NCBI GenBank assembly: GCA_910579295.1
Contig: CAJTTC010000001.1
Location: forward strand, 62,001-126,000
Direction: 5' to 3'
Length of the DNA: 64,000 nt
Origin: an uncultured Christensenella sp.
GTDB taxonomy: Bacteria > Bacillota > Clostridia > Christensenellales > Borkfalkiaceae
Positions 60,910-64,000 of the stretch are shown piece by piece (the stretch's first letter is position 1; every line of letters starts with the position of its first letter). Both the position numbers and the translations under genes were made by a program. The notes beneath the pieces were generated by a model, which ran no database searches, was not told the DNA's origin, and saw only the letters and a program-made list of their open reading frames with translations.

Positions 60910-61395
60910 TTAGTTGTTGCTATCGACGTGCGGCTCGTCAAATAATATTTTCAAGTCTATGACTTTGCAATCATATCCAACAATCTTTAACCTATTTAGT
61001 CCATTAGTTAAAGAAACGATTTTTGTCGTTGTCAGTTCATTGGAATTGTTTTGTAAACGTTCTATTAAGACGGTTATGTCATTATTGCTATCAATAAATA
61101 CAACTTTTGCATTTCCGCTTTTAATATTCAAATCGATTTGTATTTCTATCTCTGCGCTATCTTCAAGCGTCTTCTCCCATAAAGTTTCGCGCCCGTCAAA
61201 TCGTGAAGCATTAAGTGAATAGCCGCCTTCTATGGGATTAAATACCGAATTACTCTTTGCGTAGCGGTCTGCAATTTGTACTATTTTTTCGTCGTCATTA
61301 TATTCCTGTTTAGCAAATTCATTACCGCAACCCGTAAAACCGATAGTAACACACAGAATTAAGCTAAACACGATACTTGTAAATGCTCTTTTCAT
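60910..61395 (-). CDS. Small lipoprotein, unknown function (cassette gene 3)
   Basis: A 161-residue protein from ATG 61395 (the TTG at 61404 is an alternative). Signal peptide with lipobox FTGC. The mature part has about 140 residues, with FDGRETLWEKTLEDSAEIEIQ and late ITVLIERLQNN, and a beta-sandwich-like composition. No family is recognised. AT-rich codons. Its leader motif (61413-61429) and 3' flank CTAAATTTCAATTTA (60913-60899, including the stop) match those of the 39900 and 55918 genes. Confidence 0.65.
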   Translation of the reverse strand: MKRAFTSIVFSLILCVTIGFTGCGNEFAKQEYNDDEKIVQIADRYAKSNSVFNPIEGGYSLNASRFDGRETLWEKTLEDSAEIEIQIDLNIKSGNAKVVFIDSNNDITVLIERLQNNSNELTTTKIVSLTNGLNRLKIVGYDCKVIDLKILFDEPHVDSNN

Positions 61396-61412
61396 AGAAG
61401 TCAATTCTCCGT

Positions 61413-61465
61413 TAAATTACTGCTTAACGCTCTGTTATTATACAACAATCAATTTAAAATGTAAA
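61413..61465 (-). promoter_or_regulatory. Promoter and shared cassette leader of the 61395 gene
   Basis: On the minus strand TTTACA (61465-61460), 17-nt spacer, TATAAT (61442-61437), then CGTTAAGCAGTAATTTA (61429-61413), then ACGGAG. Confidence 0.72.
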
Positions 61466-61533
61466 GCTAAAGCGCACTTGCCTTGCTTGCAAGGTATAGT
61501 GCGCCTATACGTATATTCTGTTCCTGTGGTAAA

Positions 61534-61573
61534 ATTCCCTATGGGAACTACGGATAGTACGGGAGAGGTTGTT
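61534..61573 (+). repeat. Cassette end element (copy D): palindrome plus GGGAGAGGTTGTT
   Basis: ATTCCC-TAT-GGGAA (61534-61547), 13 nt, GGGAGAGGTTGTT (61561-61573), outward from the 61395 gene, inverted relative to copy C. Confidence 0.7.
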
Positions 61574-61644
61574 TTTATATTGAACGTAATTTTATAAGCG
61601 ACGGCGCAAAAGCTTTCGCGTAATCGGCTATCGCGATATTCGGT

Positions 61645-61848
61645 CTACCTCGGCTTTTTGAATTTTTTAATTCTTACGGCGTCGAAAATTATGCAGACTG
61701 AAAATCCCTTTTCCGTGCGCGTTACGTCAAGAGTGTATTTGTCGTCCGCTTCAAAGTACTCCGAGCACACGTTTTTCAAATCGCACAAAAACAGCTCTTT
61801 TTCCTCTTCGGTTATATTGTCCCTGTCAGCGGTAAGCACGTCGTTCAT
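61645..61848 (-). CDS. MinE-like cell-division topological factor
   Basis: A 67-residue protein. DRDNITEEEKELFLCDLKNVCSEYFEAD followed by YTLDVTRTEKGFSVCIIFDAVRIKK follows the MinE pattern (conserved DR, helix, Y-x-E/I-D, then two strands). Given here as regions, it lacks most of the N-terminal amphipathic helix and part of the MinD-binding segment of E. coli MinE (88 residues). Its ATG overlaps the stop of the MinD-like gene by 4 bp. The partner is itself degenerate, so oscillation is unlikely to work in the classical way. Confidence 0.6.
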   Translation of the reverse strand: MNDVLTADRDNITEEEKELFLCDLKNVCSEYFEADDKYTLDVTRTEKGFSVCIIFDAVRIKKFKKPR

Positions 61849-62576
61849 ACTCTGCTCCTCAATTTACGTTTAAGCATTCCGCCGACGCCTAAATAGCTTT
61901 TGACCACCCCGTACAGCTTTTCGCTTTTGCCCGCAACAAACTCGCCCGCCATAGCAAACGCCCTCTGCGTTCCCGCCTTAATCTTTCCGAGCGGCAAAGT
62001 CAAATCCTCGGGAATGACTCCCCAAAGCGGCAACCGCACGATAGAGGCAATCTCCTGCGGGGTGAGTATCGCGCCGTCGAAAACCAAACCGCCGTTCACC
62101 TTGTTGACAATCAGTCCCGACTGCTTAAAGCTCCCGTCCTTAATTTCTCCGCCGCGCTTTTTCGCGCAGTTCAAAGACGGGGAGTAGGGGTCGCACACAA
62201 GCGCCGCACGGCTGCACGCCCGTGCTCCTGTATTGTCGCAGATTATGTAATCGAACAGCGGCGCGCATTCCTCTACGGCGCGCTCGACGATTTCCGCGCT
62301 CTTACAGCCGAGCGTGGGCAGTATGTAAAGATTGGGTGAAGAGGGGTGCTGTAAAATCGCCTGCTTAACTCTGCACGCGCCCTCCTCGACGTCGGCTAAT
62401 GTGTAAACGCTCAGCCCGAGCAAACCGCATAATTCAAGCCCGCTTGCACAGTCGCTATCCCCGTCGATCACAAGGGTACGCTCGCCCCCGGCAGACAGCG
62501 CGGCGGCAAGATTTACGGCGCAGGTCGTCACTCCCGAACCGCCTCTCGCACCCGTCATATACATTACTTCCGCCAT
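61845..62576 (-). CDS. MinD-like P-loop protein with degenerate Walker A
   Basis: A 243-residue protein from ATG 62576 (GGGAGG upstream; the GCGGGAGG rules out the longer frame). The fold of MinD/ParA is clear: MYMTGARGGSGVTTCAVNLA in the P-loop position, LVIDGDSDCASGLELCG, FDYIICDN, VRLPLWGVIPEDLTLP and a basic amphipathic C-terminus (LKRKLRSRV) like the MinD membrane tag. The two key lysines of KGGxGK(T/S) are replaced (Arg and Val) and the DTPAG of switch II by DNTGA. ATP binding or hydrolysis is therefore probably altered, as in CpaE/TadZ-type atypical members. A MinE-like gene follows. Confidence 0.75.
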   Translation of the reverse strand: MAEVMYMTGARGGSGVTTCAVNLAAALSAGGERTLVIDGDSDCASGLELCGLLGLSVYTLADVEEGACRVKQAILQHPSSPNLYILPTLGCKSAEIVERAVEECAPLFDYIICDNTGARACSRAALVCDPYSPSLNCAKKRGGEIKDGSFKQSGLIVNKVNGGLVFDGAILTPQEIASIVRLPLWGVIPEDLTLPLGKIKAGTQRAFAMAGEFVAGKSEKLYGVVKSYLGVGGMLKRKLRSRV

Positions 62577-62712
62577 ATGACAAAATTCCTCCCGCAATGT
62601 TTTTTGCCATTATATAATATAGTTAAAGTCACATTTTGGCATAAAAAATTGTTAATTGTAATATTTTAAGGCATATAGTAATGCTTTTTTATGACATTAT
62701 ACTCGTTTTTTG

Positions 62713-62741
62713 TTGACAAGGCTCTGTTTTACTATTATAAT
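62713..62741 (+). promoter_or_regulatory. Promoter of the 62807 lipoprotein gene
   Basis: TTGACA (62713-62718), 17-nt spacer, TATAAT (62736-62741), 66 bp before ATG 62807. Confidence 0.75.
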
Positions 62742-62806
62742 AATTTTATCATAAGTTATTGTCACTTATTGTAACGGGCGGCAATAACGGCAGAGAGTAG
62801 TTAAAA

Positions 62807-64000
62807 ATGAAAAGAAATTCAATCAAAAAAACGGTTGCGGTTCTTCTGTCGGCGGTTGGGTTATCGGCGCTGTCCCTCGGTGTGGCAGGCTGCGCGCCCA
62901 AGTCCACCGATTTAACCGAGCCGGATAACGTAGAGATTACAAAGCTTGCGCCGCCCGACGACGGAAGCCTTCCCACCGCGCACACCTGCGCGGAAAATCT
63001 CGCGTACATATCATACGTGTTCGGCTCGCAAACGCAGTATCATTCATATTCCTACGGCGTAACGGCGGCCTCAATCGCCACGCAGACTACGCGCAACTTC
63101 CGCGACTACAAAGACGGAGTTCTCATAACTACCGACCTGACGTATTCGTCAATGGTTAAAAACGGTACGCAGACCTGTACCGTAGTCAACGAGGAGGGAG
63201 AGAGCGAAGTATACTTCCGCGTAAGCGGCGCACCCGAGGCGAACACGCTTCCCTCCGAGGCGAGTTGGAGCGAGGAAGCTCCCCTGATTTTCAACGAGCG
63301 TTCGTATCACTACACGTACGGACTTCTTCCGACCGAGCTTTTCAACTATATAGTCAACGAGCAGAACATAATCGACAGTCAGCCCGTGCAGGCAAATCCC
63401 GACGGCACTTATACGCAGAGCTTTACGCTCGACCCCGTAGCTTCCACCTATTATTATCAGTTCGGTATGAAGACGAGGGGCGGTTTAAGCGGCTACCCCG
63501 AGTTCGAGAGCATTCAGTTCTCCGTCACGTTCGACGGGGATTGGCGCATACTCTCCGCCGACATGCGCGAGGTTGCGAAGGTAAACAAGGGCGTCGTAGT
63601 AACCTCCGTTTCCGATTTCAGCACGGAGTATTGGTACGGCGACGACCATTTCGACGACGCTCACTACGCCTATTATGACAGCTATTATAAACAGTATATA
63701 GGCGACAGCACGTTAGAGCCCGGCGGATCAAGCGACGAAGAGCTTGTCGTGGACGTAACCAACGTACTTTCAAACGGCTTCTCGCAGATAATGAACGGCG
63801 GCGCGCAGTTCGAAATAACGGCGGCACTCGGCAAAAACACCTATTCGGGCTACGTTTTCATCTCTCTCGACCTTGCCGACCCTCTCGAAACGCTCGAATT
63901 GAAGTTAAGCCTCGGTAAGGAGCTTAAAAATCAGAATTTCTTCCTCGAATACGGCGACGGGGACGTAAAAGCTTACTACGGTAAGGATTTTGCTCTCGGC
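62807..64000 (+). CDS. Secreted lipoprotein (3' end outside window)
   Basis: An open frame from ATG 62807 to the right edge, 398 codons without stop. Signal peptide (KRNSIKKTVAVLLSAVGLSA) with lipobox VAGC (Cys29), so a lipid-anchored surface protein. The visible part is beta-rich and heavy in Y, T and S, with tandem-looking YYQFG/SYYKQY segments, an acidic SSDEE linker near residue 308 and a second domain after it. No family recognised. It is transcribed divergently from the MinD-like gene. Confidence 0.8.
   Translation, partial: MKRNSIKKTVAVLLSAVGLSALSLGVAGCAPKSTDLTEPDNVEITKLAPPDDGSLPTAHTCAENLAYISYVFGSQTQYHSYSYGVTAASIATQTTRNFRDYKDGVLITTDLTYSSMVKNGTQTCTVVNEEGESEVYFRVSGAPEANTLPSEASWSEEAPLIFNERSYHYTYGLLPTELFNYIVNEQNIIDSQPVQANPDGTYTQSFTLDPVASTYYYQFGMKTRGGLSGYPEFESIQFSVTFDGDWRILSADMREVAKVNKGVVVTSVSDFSTEYWYGDDHFDDAHYAYYDSYYKQYIGDSTLEPGGSSDEELVVDVTNVLSNGFSQIMNGGAQFEITAALGKNTYSGYVFISLDLADPLETLELKLSLGKELKNQNFFLEYGDGDVKAYYGKDFALG

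Overview
The window is a piece of bacterial chromosome, about 64 kb, most likely from an anaerobic Clostridia-like Bacillota of the gut. The evidence is sigma-A type promoters with 17-bp spacers throughout, strong AGGAGG ribosome binding sites, lipoprotein signal peptides, PrsW, a DUF1461/TIGR01906 membrane protein, DUF5104 lipoproteins, a WYL regulator, NptA-PhoU transporters, a group-B-like [FeFe] hydrogenase and an M60 mucinase-type protease. The species cannot be read from the sequence.

Positions 1 to about 13,105 are the late end of a prophage. It has a capsid protein (cut by the window edge), a head-tail connector, a packaged-DNA stabilisation protein and a repeat-built tail fibre. These lead into a complete diversity-generating retroelement (DGR): a C-type-lectin/FGE-like target gene with a 3' variable region, a 10-bp hairpin, a template repeat exactly 200 bp further on, and a DGR-type reverse transcriptase. 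In the 111-bp repeat pair 16 of 18 differences lie at template adenines. Five small or membrane proteins, a terminator, an AT-rich region with eight ATGCA motifs and a DDE transposase with 11-bp TG...CA-type terminal repeats close the prophage.

Positions 13,125-34,600 are host genes. They comprise exopolysaccharide polymerase and chain-length genes, two small membrane proteins, the hydrogenase, a translation/RNA modification operon (prmA-rsmE-mtaB-prsW-HIT), a WYL regulator divergent from a small gene, an ABC importer (binding lipoprotein, ATPase, permease), valS, a ComEC-like secreted metallo-hydrolase, and a phosphoglucomutase with an unusual Lys/Ala/Pro tail.

Positions 34,700-46,600 hold a nucleotide/RNA housekeeping cluster (YfcE-type phosphodiesterase, RdgB, TrmL), two Na/phosphate cotransporters, a three-gene tRNA operon (fMet, Met, Glu), cardiolipin synthase and a PhoB/PhoR-like two-component system directly upstream of the second phosphate transporter.

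Positions 46,700-64,000 are richer in surface and accessory genes. They include a 1518-residue membrane-anchored M60 protease flanked by 56-bp direct repeats, gluQ, a GNAT, a kinase N-lobe fragment, DUF5104 and other lipoproteins, tRNA-Ser, a PucR-type HTH next to a CtpA-type protease, a degenerate MinD-like/MinE-like pair, and a secreted lipoprotein cut by the right edge. Three small membrane or lipoprotein genes (39,900; 55,918; 61,395) share the same leader and the same 3' flank around unrelated coding sequences. Two of them are bracketed by ATTCCC-N3-GGGAAT palindromes. I read this as a small family of gene cassettes.
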